Positions 28,084 through 38,018 of a stretch of DNA of 64,000 bases are shown here, one piece after another. Numbering within the stretch: the first letter of the stretch is position 1; the number at the start of each line of letters is the position of its first letter. The stretch is from G963663365 sp963663365 (GTDB lineage: Bacteria > Hinthialibacterota > Hinthialibacteria > Hinthialibacterales > G963663365), in contig CAXXIH010000002.1 in NCBI GenBank assembly GCA_963663365.2, positions 248,001 through 312,000 of the forward strand, read 5' to 3'. A model generated the notes under the pieces. That model saw nothing but the letters and a program-made list of their open reading frames with translations. It was not told the origin of the DNA and did no database searches. The position numbers and the translations under genes are program-made.

Positions 28084-31000
28084 ATGCCTTCCGGCCAACA
28101 AATGTTTCGGGGGACTTTAGAATTGAATAAGCGCCTGCCCATATCTTTAATCCTTGGCACATTACTGGGTTTATTTTCCGTAATTTCATTGGCGGACAAT
28201 TCCGAACCAACTCACGAATATTTGGGGGAGCGGTTTGAGGAACTTGGCTGCAAAAGCACTCAGGATTGGGGCGCTTTGGGCATCAATACCGCCACACGAC
28301 CTTTGGATGGACGTAAGGCAAGTCCAATACGAATCGGCGATAAAGAATACAAGTACGGTTTGGGACACCATGCCAACGGGGAGATTACGGTGCCTTTGCG
28401 GGGAGCCTACCTGCGATTTGAATGCGAAGCCGGTGTTTTTTGGCAGGGGGGAAGCAAAGGCAGTGTACGATTCAAGATTTTTGTGGATGACCAGAAAGTC
28501 TTTGAAAGCGAGACTCTGTCCGACAGCAACTCTCCAGTCCCGGTATCGATCCCGCTTGAAGGTGCAGAGGAATTACGTCTGGTAGCCGACAATAACGGCG
28601 ACGGCATCATCTGCGATATGGCTGTGTGGGCAAATGCCCGCCTGTTGCGCGACCCGCTTCAGCCGCGCATGGATCATCCAGTTATCAGTTTCTGCGGCCG
28701 CCCGGCACCAAAACCGAGTTCATCAGTCTGTGGTTTTTCAATCATTGCGGAAGATAAAGGCCCGCAATTGGCTGTTATGAAACCGGCGGCCATGTTGGCC
28801 GCGGCGATTCGAGAAGAGGAATACCTTCGGATTTCTATTCCTGTCAGCAATATCCATAACGATTTGACTTTGGAGGCTAAGGCACGTTTGACGCATGGGT
28901 CTGCCGCTGAAATCCAGCTAAGCGATGGGACGCATACTGTCCAGCACGAAATTAAAGACAATACTCCGGTTGAACTGGCATTGACTGTTCCGCCCGTACC
29001 AACTGCTGAATTGGTCATCGATCTTCGTAGTACGAGCAATGAAGCGGGAATACGATTGTATGACATTTGTTTTAGGCAAGACGGCAAGTTATGCAATCTG
29101 CGATTCGACATTGAAGGCAATCAAACAGAGGAACTACCGCCGCCTGAGCTTCCGAACCTGAGGCCATCCATTGAGCGTGAGTTGCTTGAATGGGATTGGC
29201 GTATGCAGGATGGGATTGAAACGGAACGTGCTCCAAGTACATGGAAAGCGGCTATTGGAAAGCTCCTGGAGCGGGGCGACGCATTACTTGAAGACCTGAA
29301 CACCGGCGGTATCGACTTGCGGTCTGAAGCCGCGCAATGGAATACTTTTAGAAGCAAATGGGAACAACTAAGCCAAGAACAGAATGCCGATGAAAACCAA
29401 TGGGAAGACCTTTGGCGTAAAGTGCATGAACTGCGCCGGGACATCGTATTCAAGAATCCTTTGGCCAACACAGGACCTTTGTTGTTTACAAAACAGGTCC
29501 CGCCGATTTTCAGCCATCAATTAACGCAATACTACGGACGTTGCGCCCGCCCCGGGGGCGGACTGTATGTTTTAAAAAATCCCGGCCGGTCAATGACCTG
29601 TGAACGATTGGCTCCTGAAGGCTTGCCACTCGGGAGTTACCAGCAACCGGATATCTCATTCGATGGGAAACGTATTCTCTTTGCCTATTGCAATACGGGC
29701 TCAGAGCCAAAGGATTGGCGTACGAATTTCAGCCAAACATTTCAAATCTATGAAATGGACGCCGATGGTTCCGGCATTCGCCGGTTAACTAATGACACAT
29801 TCGATAATTTTTCTCCGCGCTATTTGCCCAATGGCGATATGATCTTTATTTCAACACGACGCCAAGGCTTCCATCGGTGCGGACGCGGTCCCTGCCCTGT
29901 TTATACGTTGACCACAGCCAAAGGGGATGGTTCAGAACCGCAGACAATTTCTTTTCACGAAACACACGAATGGGATCCGGCGGTATTGCATGACGGCAGG
30001 ATTGTGTACACGCGGTGGGATTACGTGGACCGTCATGCGGTCCATTATCAACAGTTATGGTCGGTGCGGCCTGACGGCAGCGATGTACGTATTTTCTACG
30101 GCAACAATACATTCAATCCGGTGGGTGTATGGGAAGCGCGTTCCGTGCCCGGCTCCCAACGTGTGATGGCTACGGCCGCCGCGCATCACGCCATGACAGC
30201 CGGTTCCATTATTCTTTTGGATGTCGCCAAAGGTGTCGATGGCTTGGAGCCCATTGAGCGGCTTACTCAGGACGCACTTTTCCCGGAAAGCGAAGCGCCA
30301 GTCATCCAATGGCATGCACCTGTGGGAGTGACATCACCGCTGCCTGTACCGGTCGAACAAAAACGTTGGCCAGGGCATTGTTACCGTAGTCCTTATGCGC
30401 TTTCAGAAACTTATTTTCTTGCGGCTTATAGTTACGAGTCATTGATTGGTGAACCCAACGCCAATCCGGCCAATATATTCGGCATTTATATGATGGATCG
30501 TTTCGGCAATAAGGAATTGCTGTACCGTGATCTGAATATCGCCAGCCTCTGGCCCATGCCGCTCCAGTCACATACGCGTCCACCGGCAATTGCATCGACA
30601 TTGCCAAAGGATGCGGAAAACAGAGGAACTTTCTTCGTGAAAAACGTTTACGAAGGCTGGCCTCCTTTGCCCCAAGGTCCGGACGATAAAATTATACATC
30701 TACGCATTATTCAAGTTTTGCCCAAATCCACACCGAACATCAACGATCCATCTGTGGGGCTTGCGAACGCCTCCCCAGGCCGTCAGGTGTTGGGTACGGT
30801 TCCGGTGGCAGATGACGGCTCAGCCTATTTTTACGCGCCCGCCAAACTGCCGCTTGCATTTCAGGCTTTGGATAAGCATGGCCGCGCCATTCAAGGTATG
30901 CGCAGCATTACCTATTTGCAGCCAGGCGAGAATGTCTCATGTGAAGGCTGTCACGAACATCGTACACAGGCCCCTGTGCCCCAAGCAGCGGCGAAAGCAC

Positions 31001-31464
31001 TTTTGCGGAGTCCATCAACAATCAAACGCGGGCCTGACGGCTCCAAGCCTTTCAGTTATCCGATTTTGGTGCAGCCGGTGCTTGAGCGTCATTGCGTGAG
31101 CTGCCACAGCGGGGAGAACGCTCCCAAAGATGTTCGATTGACGGGGGAGCCGGAAGGGCATTACACGGTCTCATATAACACTCTCGTTTCTCGTGTTCCC
31201 TTTTCTGCATGGGGCAATGGCGGAAATAATTTTCAGGCCGTCAACAGCGAGCCTCTTAGCACACCGGATTATTTTGGTGCGCGGGGCAGCAAGGTCATGG
31301 ACATGCTTTTGGCGGATCATAAAAACGTCGAACTCACAGCAGAAGAAATTGAGCGTCTTGTCACCTGGATGGACAATAATGCACTCTTTTACGGGACATT
31401 CGACAAGGAAGACCAAGCACGGCAACAGCGTGGCGAGCGAATCGCCGGACCGGCGTTGGAATAA
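28084..31464 (+). CDS. HzsA-like diheme protein with N-terminal NPCBM-like carbohydrate-binding domain
   Basis: An 1126-residue exported protein. A hydrophobic signal sits at about residues 18-38 (LPISLILGTLLGLFSVISLAD). Residues about 48-185 resemble an NPCBM/lectin-like jelly roll (YKYGLGHHANGEITVPL, VRFKIFVDDQKVFES, LRLVADNNGDGI). A helical linker ending RRDIVFKNP leads into PD40 blades (QPDISFDGKRILFAY, YEMDADGSGIRRLTND, SPRYLPNGDMIFISTRR). Two heme motifs follow: CEGCH (953-957) and CVSCH (1004-1008), with exactly the same 51-residue spacing as in the paralog at 9.3 kb. A glycan-binding surface cytochrome is a plausible inference. The start is uncertain (ATG 28084 or 28102; no clear ribosome site). 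Confidence 0.8.
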   Translation: MPSGQQMFRGTLELNKRLPISLILGTLLGLFSVISLADNSEPTHEYLGERFEELGCKSTQDWGALGINTATRPLDGRKASPIRIGDKEYKYGLGHHANGEITVPLRGAYLRFECEAGVFWQGGSKGSVRFKIFVDDQKVFESETLSDSNSPVPVSIPLEGAEELRLVADNNGDGIICDMAVWANARLLRDPLQPRMDHPVISFCGRPAPKPSSSVCGFSIIAEDKGPQLAVMKPAAMLAAAIREEEYLRISIPVSNIHNDLTLEAKARLTHGSAAEIQLSDGTHTVQHEIKDNTPVELALTVPPVPTAELVIDLRSTSNEAGIRLYDICFRQDGKLCNLRFDIEGNQTEELPPPELPNLRPSIERELLEWDWRMQDGIETERAPSTWKAAIGKLLERGDALLEDLNTGGIDLRSEAAQWNTFRSKWEQLSQEQNADENQWEDLWRKVHELRRDIVFKNPLANTGPLLFTKQVPPIFSHQLTQYYGRCARPGGGLYVLKNPGRSMTCERLAPEGLPLGSYQQPDISFDGKRILFAYCNTGSEPKDWRTNFSQTFQIYEMDADGSGIRRLTNDTFDNFSPRYLPNGDMIFISTRRQGFHRCGRGPCPVYTLTTAKGDGSEPQTISFHETHEWDPAVLHDGRIVYTRWDYVDRHAVHYQQLWSVRPDGSDVRIFYGNNTFNPVGVWEARSVPGSQRVMATAAAHHAMTAGSIILLDVAKGVDGLEPIERLTQDALFPESEAPVIQWHAPVGVTSPLPVPVEQKRWPGHCYRSPYALSETYFLAAYSYESLIGEPNANPANIFGIYMMDRFGNKELLYRDLNIASLWPMPLQSHTRPPAIASTLPKDAENRGTFFVKNVYEGWPPLPQGPDDKIIHLRIIQVLPKSTPNINDPSVGLANASPGRQVLGTVPVADDGSAYFYAPAKLPLAFQALDKHGRAIQGMRSITYLQPGENVSCEGCHEHRTQAPVPQAAAKALLRSPSTIKRGPDGSKPFSYPILVQPVLERHCVSCHSGENAPKDVRLTGEPEGHYTVSYNTLVSRVPFSAWGNGGNNFQAVNSEPLSTPDYFGARGSKVMDMLLADHKNVELTAEEIERLVTWMDNNALFYGTFDKEDQARQQRGERIAGPALE

Positions 31465-31553
31465 ATCCGGAACTTTAAAAAATCGCTTGACAATTCCCCC
31501 AAGATTCTTGAGCATTGTTTTGCAGAAAATCTTGTTTCAGAGGCATCGAGACT

Positions 31554-32927
31554 ATGAATGGGAAAAATATCAAGCGGCGTGAGTTCATCCATACGGCGGC
31601 AGCCGGAACGGCAGGCATCAGTTTTGCCAGTACGAATCTCTTGGCATCGACATCGTTAGCCGCATCAGAAAAGCCGGCATTACTGGGCGGGCCCAAACTG
31701 CGCGATAAATCTTTTCCATCCTGGCCTGTAGTTGAAGAGAATGACGAACAAGCCTGGATGGAAGTTCTGAAAGCGAAACGTTGGTGCCGTCTGGGCGCAA
31801 CCTATGCCGAAGCCTTTGAAGAAGAATTTGCCAAACGTGCGGGTGCAAAGGAATGTCTTTTGACGGCAAACGGCACAAGTGCTTTGTTGACAGCATTAAA
31901 CGGCCTGGGGATTGGCCCCGGGGATGAAGTCTTGGTGCCTCCTTATACCTTTGTGGCCACGATTAATGTGGTTCTATTGCAGTTTGCCATGCCGGTTTTT
32001 GTAGATATCGATCCGGAATCGTTTTTGATGGATCCAAAGAAGATCGAAGCGGCGATAACCGAGAAAACACGCTGCATTATTCCCGTGCATTTGTCCGGAT
32101 CGGTAGCGGATATGGACTCGATCTTGAAGATTGCCGAGAAACATAATCTTCCGGTAATCGAAGACTCCTGCCAGGCCCATATGGCGGAATGGCACGGCAA
32201 GAAAGCCGGGACTTTGGGCAAAGCAGGATGCTTTAGTTTTCAGGCATCCAAAAACTTATGCAGCGGCGAAGGTGGCGCGGTGCTAACCAACGACAGCGAT
32301 TTGATGGACCGCTGCTATCAATTCCACAGTAACGGGATGCAGCGCAAAGACCGAAAACTCGGCCCGGGTTATCACGCAAACGGCGCCAATCTGCGTATGA
32401 CGGAATTCCAAGCCGCGCTTTTGCTGTCTCAGGTAACGCGTTTTGAAGAGCAAAGCAAAACCCGCGAAGCTAACGCCAATTACCTAACCAAACGTTTGAA
32501 TGAAATCGACGGCATCGAACCAGCGAAGGTTTATGAGGGATGCACACGGCATGCCTATCACCTGTATATGCTACGCTACAAAAAGGATGCTTTTGCCGGG
32601 CTTCCCCGCGGAACATTTCTCAAAGCGCTTCGAGAGGAAGGGATTCCATGTTCCGGAGGCTATGGCGGAGTTAACGGCACAAGCCCGCTAAATCTGGAAC
32701 CGTTTATTGAGAACACGCTCAACTCACGGTGTTGCAAGGCGATCTATGGTGAAAAGCGTCTCAAAGATTATTTCGATAAAAACCGGTGTCCGGAAACAGA
32801 TCAACTCTGTCGTGAGGCTATCTGGTTTTTCCAATCCATGTTCCTGGGTGAGCAAGAGGATATGGATAACATTGCCGACGCGATCCTCAAGATCAAAGCG
32901 CACGCTTCCGAATTGGCAAAGGTGTAA
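31554..32927 (+). CDS. DegT/DnrJ/EryC1-family PLP aminotransferase with TAT signal
   Basis: A 457-residue sugar aminotransferase-type protein. The N-terminus KRREFIHTAAAGTAGISFA is a twin-arginine signal, so this normally cytosolic enzyme seems to be exported folded with its PLP. The core shows NGTSALLTAL, VPPYTFVATINVV, VIEDSCQAH and SFQASKNLCSGEGG, where K233 would form the Schiff base; the catalytic residues are therefore intact. I chose ATG 31554 over ATG 31515 because AGAGG lies about 12 nt upstream and the TAT motif follows directly. It starts 90 nt after the HzsA-like gene, so the two may be co-transcribed. The substrate is unknown. Confidence 0.9.
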   Translation: MNGKNIKRREFIHTAAAGTAGISFASTNLLASTSLAASEKPALLGGPKLRDKSFPSWPVVEENDEQAWMEVLKAKRWCRLGATYAEAFEEEFAKRAGAKECLLTANGTSALLTALNGLGIGPGDEVLVPPYTFVATINVVLLQFAMPVFVDIDPESFLMDPKKIEAAITEKTRCIIPVHLSGSVADMDSILKIAEKHNLPVIEDSCQAHMAEWHGKKAGTLGKAGCFSFQASKNLCSGEGGAVLTNDSDLMDRCYQFHSNGMQRKDRKLGPGYHANGANLRMTEFQAALLLSQVTRFEEQSKTREANANYLTKRLNEIDGIEPAKVYEGCTRHAYHLYMLRYKKDAFAGLPRGTFLKALREEGIPCSGGYGGVNGTSPLNLEPFIENTLNSRCCKAIYGEKRLKDYFDKNRCPETDQLCREAIWFFQSMFLGEQEDMDNIADAILKIKAHASELAKV

Positions 32928-32974
32928 GTCAAAATCGCTTTATCACATCTGTGACAACGGAAGAATCGGATTGA

Positions 32975-34366
32975 TTAATTCCGGCATACACGTTCGGTAA
33001 GGTTTTTCACTTCACCGACAATCAACGGCTCGACTTCAGGTTTCCAGGGACCATGGAGACCGTAGAAGATCATGGAATATTCGGCTTCGTAGCCGCCCTC
33101 AAAGAGGATACGGATTGTCGGAATGTATGCAGGGACATCATTGGCATAGGCCACAACCCAGGTATTGTCATTGCCATATTGATGCTTAAACAAAAGTGAA
33201 TAATCAGCGACAACCTCGCCGCCAAGGGCAAGAATCAGAAAATCATCGCCAATTTGCCACGCTTGCAACGGGTAAGGATGCAGTTCGGGAATTTTGCCCT
33301 CCCGTTCCAGGATATCCATTAGTTCTTGGGCGCGGCTACGAATAAAACGATCTTTGCTTTTTAGCTGTTCCTGAAGTTCTGCTTTGGCAGGGGCCGGAGT
33401 GAGTGGAAGATCGATAACCGAATAAGCGGAACGGATTGAGCCACGAACAGGCTGCATGGGACAATCCAAAACCTGTTCAACCGCATCGGCCAACTCACGG
33501 CCATGCTGCTTGGCATATTCTAATCCCGTACGCGGACTGGGATTGGCATCCGCACCACATCCGGAAAAGAAGAGGGCGACACTTCCCGGGTTTTGTTCCT
33601 CTAAATACTCCTGTGCATATCCGGCGTAATCCCCACAGATATGATAAAAATCCAACGTTGTATTATGACATGCATAGCCAAAAAGGATGGCTATCGTTTC
33701 GCCATCTGCGTTGGCGACTTTTAATACGGGGACATCGCGATCCACAGTGCCGATGGGATTATCACGCATGCTAACACGATCCGGTTTAAACAGCCGCCGG
33801 TTCATGGCAAATCCCGCCGTGCCATTGCCACGTTCCAGCGAGGTCGGTTCGAGCCGAGCCATGGCTTGCATGACGACGGCAACCATCTTGTCTTCGAGCG
33901 ATTGTGCATAGTCACGAATTTTTTGCCATTCGGCATCCGGCAAATCGAACATGGTTTTCAGATTTTCACCGACAATAGGCCCGGTATGCGTATGCGAGGC
34001 TGTCAATAATATTGCAGAACGCGGCAGTCCCGTTTTTTCAGAAACGCGCGCGGCGACACGATCACTCAATTCAGCCGTTAATCCGATGACATCCGTAGTA
34101 ACAAATACGGAACGGTTCCCTTGCGCATCCTCGAAAGCGAGGGCTTTTGTAAATAAGTCTTGTATTACGCCTTGGGAAGGCTTATCGCGGGAGCCGTATC
34201 CCGACATCCAGATGCTTGTCTCCGGTGTAATTTTGATGGATGCCACCCCGGCCCGAAATTCAACATTGGCCTTGGTTGCTTCAGATTCATTACGATCGTG
34301 TGAAATACACGAAAGAAAAAGCAAACCGAAAATAGTCAAAGTAATCGAGAGCCGTAGCCACATCAT
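32975..34366 (-). CDS. Neutral/alkaline non-lysosomal ceramidase-like lipoprotein
   Basis: A 463-residue exported protein. The N-terminal hydrophobic stretch ends at LLFLSC, a weak lipobox, so it may be lipid-anchored. The ceramidase N-domain pattern is clear: FRAGVASIKITPE, SGYGSRDKPSQGV, FVTTDVIGL, TASHTHTGP and GYACHNTTLDFYHICGDYAGYAQEYLE. The histidines of SHTHTGP and YACHNT fit the zinc ligands. The C-terminal immunoglobulin-like domain of full ceramidases is absent or short. ATG 34366 has GGGAGG 4 nt upstream and is preferred over TTG 34378. The protein could hydrolyse the N-acyl bond of ceramide or another N-acyl compound. Confidence 0.88.
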   Translation of the reverse strand: MMWLRLSITLTIFGLLFLSCISHDRNESEATKANVEFRAGVASIKITPETSIWMSGYGSRDKPSQGVIQDLFTKALAFEDAQGNRSVFVTTDVIGLTAELSDRVAARVSEKTGLPRSAILLTASHTHTGPIVGENLKTMFDLPDAEWQKIRDYAQSLEDKMVAVVMQAMARLEPTSLERGNGTAGFAMNRRLFKPDRVSMRDNPIGTVDRDVPVLKVANADGETIAILFGYACHNTTLDFYHICGDYAGYAQEYLEEQNPGSVALFFSGCGADANPSPRTGLEYAKQHGRELADAVEQVLDCPMQPVRGSIRSAYSVIDLPLTPAPAKAELQEQLKSKDRFIRSRAQELMDILEREGKIPELHPYPLQAWQIGDDFLILALGGEVVADYSLLFKHQYGNDNTWVVAYANDVPAYIPTIRILFEGGYEAEYSMIFYGLHGPWKPEVEPLIVGEVKNLTERVCRN

Positions 34367-34551
34367 TCGACCTCCCAAATTGCCCGGTTAATCCGGTTCG
34401 GAATCGGGTATCTAGGTACCTATACAATCGGTTTGTTATGATAACACATCAAGGAGGTCAAAATGCCAATTCAGCCTTTTTTTAATTCCAACGACTTCAA
34501 TTGACATCCTCGTAGCGCAGGAAGATGATTATTCCATAAGGAAACTATGGC

Positions 34552-35130
34552 ATGGCACGGAAAGACATCGGTTTTACTTTAATCGAGTTACTCATTGTTG
34601 TGGCAATTATCGGTATCCTGGCGGCAATAGCCATTCCCAATTTTATGGGCGCAAAAATTCGCGCAAAGTTGGCACATTCCCTCTCCGAACTCCGGGCCTA
34701 CAAACAAATCCACCAGCTTTATATGACTGACCAAGGCGACCTGCCGGGTCATTTTGACGGTTCAGATGAGCATTGCCCCTACATTAATTTGGGTTATCTC
34801 AGCACAAAACTCACCGATCCTTTTATGCAGGGCAACGAAACTTTGCCGTACTGGCAAAATCACCAGGGCATGTACCACAGCACACCGATTTCAGACGATT
34901 GGGAGCCAGGCGTCTTGGCAGCAAATCCTGTCTTTTATTATCAATGGGTCAACCAGGGCAAACCCTATGTGATTTATGGAGAAGGCCCGGCTTGTGCACG
35001 GGAACTTTGCGGGGCCTGGCAAGCCTATGCACCCAGCAACGGTCTTATCAGTGTCGGTAATGTCCTGGCCACGAGCATAAGAGGCAAAGGAAAACCAAGA
35101 AGCAGTCTTCCTAAGCGGACATGCAATTGA
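34552..35130 (+). CDS. Solitary type IV prepilin-like protein (1 of 4)
   Basis: A 192-residue pseudopilin. A short leader MARKDIG precedes the prepilin-peptidase site and the helix FTLIELLIVVAIIGILAA, with the conserved Glu at +5 of the mature protein. The middle is unlike the three other copies. The C-terminal part repeats their SNGLxSxG motif (PSNGLISVGNV). No pilus or secretion machinery is encoded nearby. TTGACA at 34502-34507, with TGATTA about 19 nt on, is a possible promoter and resembles the arrangement before the copy at 60.4 kb. Confidence 0.88.
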   Translation: MARKDIGFTLIELLIVVAIIGILAAIAIPNFMGAKIRAKLAHSLSELRAYKQIHQLYMTDQGDLPGHFDGSDEHCPYINLGYLSTKLTDPFMQGNETLPYWQNHQGMYHSTPISDDWEPGVLAANPVFYYQWVNQGKPYVIYGEGPACARELCGAWQAYAPSNGLISVGNVLATSIRGKGKPRSSLPKRTCN

Positions 35131-35280
35131 TACGGCTTCCAGGATATCTCCCGTTAATCGACATTATGAATTCCCAGGTATGTAGAGCCTGTAGAGCATA
35201 ATTATCAATCCGAACTTTCCACTTTGCATAATGCAGAAGAAGTTTTATGAATTGGTGTCCGAAATAGTTGGAGAGATTCA

Positions 35281-37293
35281 TTGAATACGACAATCCAATC
35301 CCTCATCCCCCTACTGCTTGTTGCCGGTTTGTGCATCCCATTCGGAATAGCGGCAACTCCCGCTGACTTGGGAGCACCAATAGCACTTGGAACTGAAGAA
35401 GGTATCGGCCCGATTGCATTGCCGGTTTTGCGAAACATCCCGCAAGGGACGGCCAATGTTTATGGCTCAGAGAGGCCGGACCTCTTTGTATACGGAGATG
35501 CAGGCCCCCATACAGGGCTTTATCTATTTCCATGGTACCGCGATGACTCCGATGGATTTCCGGTATTTGGAAGTCCTCAAAAAATTGAAGCACCCGAACG
35601 CGGAAATATTCGTGTTCATCAATTCGGCAATGGGAAGATTTACGGAGTTTGGCTCAAAGACAAAGCCTTATTCTATGCCGAATTTGATCGAGATACTCTT
35701 TCCTTTTTGGATGCCCAAAGTATCAGCCTCCCCGGATTGCCGGAGAATATTGGGAATTCGGTAACGATATTTGAAACCGGAACAAGTTCTGAGGTTGTTT
35801 TTGATGTATCGGATGGGGCTTCGTATATCACCAGCAAGATCAAGCCACGTGAAGAAGGCTATTACCCCTTCGATAGCGCGGGGAGTTGGCACGGGGATAT
35901 TCCCTACCGGCATTTATGGGCGGCACCGCTCTCCGGAGTTATAGGAAATAACAATCCAAGCGACATAACCGCCGGTAAACCGCATCAAGTATCATCGAAG
36001 AAAAACGACATCTTGTTTAATACTTATCAGCTGACGCCTGTCCAATTCAGACCGGGGAAATCCAAAGACCTGATTGCCGGTTCACGATTCGGAAATATGT
36101 ATTATTACGAAAATCTTTCACAAGACGGATTACAGCTTGCACCGAAACGAGCGATTGCGGGTCGAGACGGGAATGCCTTAAGACATCCCACTATCAGTCC
36201 CGGTCCTGTTGCTTATCCTAACCTTAAAAACGGTTTATCCGATTTGATTGCGGGCAATGAAGGCGCGCTTTATTACTACCGTTTCAGCGGTGATTTTACA
36301 AAGGAAGGTGTTCCGGTTTTTGATAATCCAGTATGCGTAAAACAAACCCATGCCGATCTGTACACAGGAACATTGCCGGTACTCAATGTCGTAGATTGGG
36401 ATGGTGACAATGTTCTGGATCTTGTAGCGGGCAACTCCGAAGGATTTATCAACTTTTTTAAAAATACAGGTTCTAATGCAGAGCCATCCTTTATGGATGG
36501 AACACGCCTTCAAGCAGCCGGTAGAGACATCTGTATTCAGGCCGGTTATGGCGGAAGTATTCAGGGGCCGCTTGAGGCGCGATGGGGATATGTTTGCCCG
36601 ACAGCCATCGATTGGGACCACGACGGCGATCTCGACATTGTACAAAGTGATGTAACCGGCAATTACTCAGTATTCATCAATAGCGGAACGAAACAGAAGC
36701 CATTACTCGACAAAAACCAGCCTATTTATTGCGATGGTTTGCATCTTCATGGAATGTGGCGTGTCCAACCGGCCGTTGGAGACATGGATAACCATATGGC
36801 CATGATTATGGTCGATGGAGAAGACAGATTTCATCTTTATTGGCGTATTGATGACACCAACGTGGAGGATGGGGGGCAACTCCAACTCGAAGACGGGTCG
36901 CCGATTACGGGCAGTTATCAACCGGGCGGGGGCACAGGCCGCTGCAAATTGCATCTGACGGATTGGGATGAGGACGGCAAGATGGATCTTTTGATCGGGA
37001 CATCGCGCTCTAATGGAATCCCAAACCGCAAGACCGGCTATCCACGGCCGGCCTTGGGTGAACGTCCATTGGTCGTTGTCCTGTTTATGAAAAACGTGGG
37101 CAGCAACTCAAAACCGTTATTCCGGCATCCGGCGCCATTGCGATACAACGGCGCATTGGTTCAACCCGGCGGAGCCCATGCATGCACAGCGGCAGCGGCC
37201 CATTTGGGCAAGGGTGGAAAATTAAATTTGATTTGCGGAAACGAGACCGGACGTATCTTTATTTGTGAACGGGATAAGATTACGTGGGAGTGA
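35281..37293 (+). CDS. Secreted FG-GAP/VCBS-repeat beta-propeller protein
   Basis: A 670-residue protein starting at TTG 35281 with GGAGAG about 6 nt upstream. A signal peptide (SLIPLLLVAGLCIPFGIAA) is followed by repeats with calcium-binding loops: DWDGDNVLDLVAG (about 377-389), DWDHDGDLDIVQSD and DWDEDGKMDLLIG. Between them lie LIAGSRFGNMYYYENL and LIAGNEGALYYYRF, which fit blades of an integrin-like propeller. These proteins usually bind ligands at the cell surface or outside it; no enzyme motif is seen. The gene ends at repeat block C. Confidence 0.82.
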   Translation: MNTTIQSLIPLLLVAGLCIPFGIAATPADLGAPIALGTEEGIGPIALPVLRNIPQGTANVYGSERPDLFVYGDAGPHTGLYLFPWYRDDSDGFPVFGSPQKIEAPERGNIRVHQFGNGKIYGVWLKDKALFYAEFDRDTLSFLDAQSISLPGLPENIGNSVTIFETGTSSEVVFDVSDGASYITSKIKPREEGYYPFDSAGSWHGDIPYRHLWAAPLSGVIGNNNPSDITAGKPHQVSSKKNDILFNTYQLTPVQFRPGKSKDLIAGSRFGNMYYYENLSQDGLQLAPKRAIAGRDGNALRHPTISPGPVAYPNLKNGLSDLIAGNEGALYYYRFSGDFTKEGVPVFDNPVCVKQTHADLYTGTLPVLNVVDWDGDNVLDLVAGNSEGFINFFKNTGSNAEPSFMDGTRLQAAGRDICIQAGYGGSIQGPLEARWGYVCPTAIDWDHDGDLDIVQSDVTGNYSVFINSGTKQKPLLDKNQPIYCDGLHLHGMWRVQPAVGDMDNHMAMIMVDGEDRFHLYWRIDDTNVEDGGQLQLEDGSPITGSYQPGGGTGRCKLHLTDWDEDGKMDLLIGTSRSNGIPNRKTGYPRPALGERPLVVVLFMKNVGSNSKPLFRHPAPLRYNGALVQPGGAHACTAAAAHLGKGGKLNLICGNETGRIFICERDKITWE

Positions 37294-37295
37294 TG

Positions 37296-38018
37296 TCAGG
37301 GCCCGTGACCAGGCAGGACATGCTGCCTAACGGCTCACGCCGGGGGAGCCCCGTGGCAAATTGCCTACCGGCCCACGATTTCGGGGTGTATTCAATTGAT
37401 TTTCCCGGTCAGCACCCTGCGCGCCGCCGTTGGTGGCGAGAAAGTAGAGAGTGGAGAGGAGAAAGGTGATTTGCCTCGCACTTTCAGCGCTTAGGATTTT
37501 AGGGGGACCATAACCCAGGGCGACGTTCGTCCGTCTACGACATCCAAACTCTGCCCGGGGCTATTACATTGCGCACCTACGGTGCTTGGTGTGTTCGTAT
37601 GATGGAGTTTGGGGATAGAGACAAGGTTTTCAAATTGTTGTTTTATTTCTGCGGCCCTTACAGGGCCGGAAGTTTTGGGGTTTGTGACCCAGGGCTGCGC
37701 TACGCTTGCCCTGGGCTTCAGGCTTGTGTCCTTTCAGGGCACGGTTTTGTTATTTAAGAAAGTTGGTGGATGGGGAGATACATATGTACGTATGGCAACC
37801 AGCGGCTCGTCAGGAGATTCGCCCTCCCGCGGCGTGACCGCCGTGGACCCGACGCCTAACGGCACACGATTTCGAGGTGTATTTATTAGATATTCCTGAT
37901 CAGCACCCTGCAAAGCAGAGTGTCGATAGTCGATTCGGCTTGTAGGGAAGTTGCCCTTGGTTCGCAAGATAGCCGCTTCCTTACCCATTTATTAAATTAT
38001 GTTTTGGAAACACTTCTA
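37296..38018. repeat. Composite intergenic repeat block C (two units)
   Basis: The largest block. Module 1 occurs at about 37302-37425 and again at about 37800-37916. Module 2 occurs twice: 37468-37625, and a variant at 37641-37786 in which the hairpin arms change together (CGGCCC/GGGCCG, CCCAGGGC/GCCCTGGG, TGTCC/GGGCA). The right end GTTTTGGAAACACTTCTA (38001-38018) closes the block, and its last three bases are the TAG stop of the fucosidase gene. I saw no matching left terminus. Open frames here shift between copies and are not genes. Confidence 0.8.

Noticed and set aside
31487..31520. TTGACA before the DegT gene as a promoter
   Set aside because: No acceptable -10 box at 16-18 nt; co-transcription with the HzsA-like gene is as likely.
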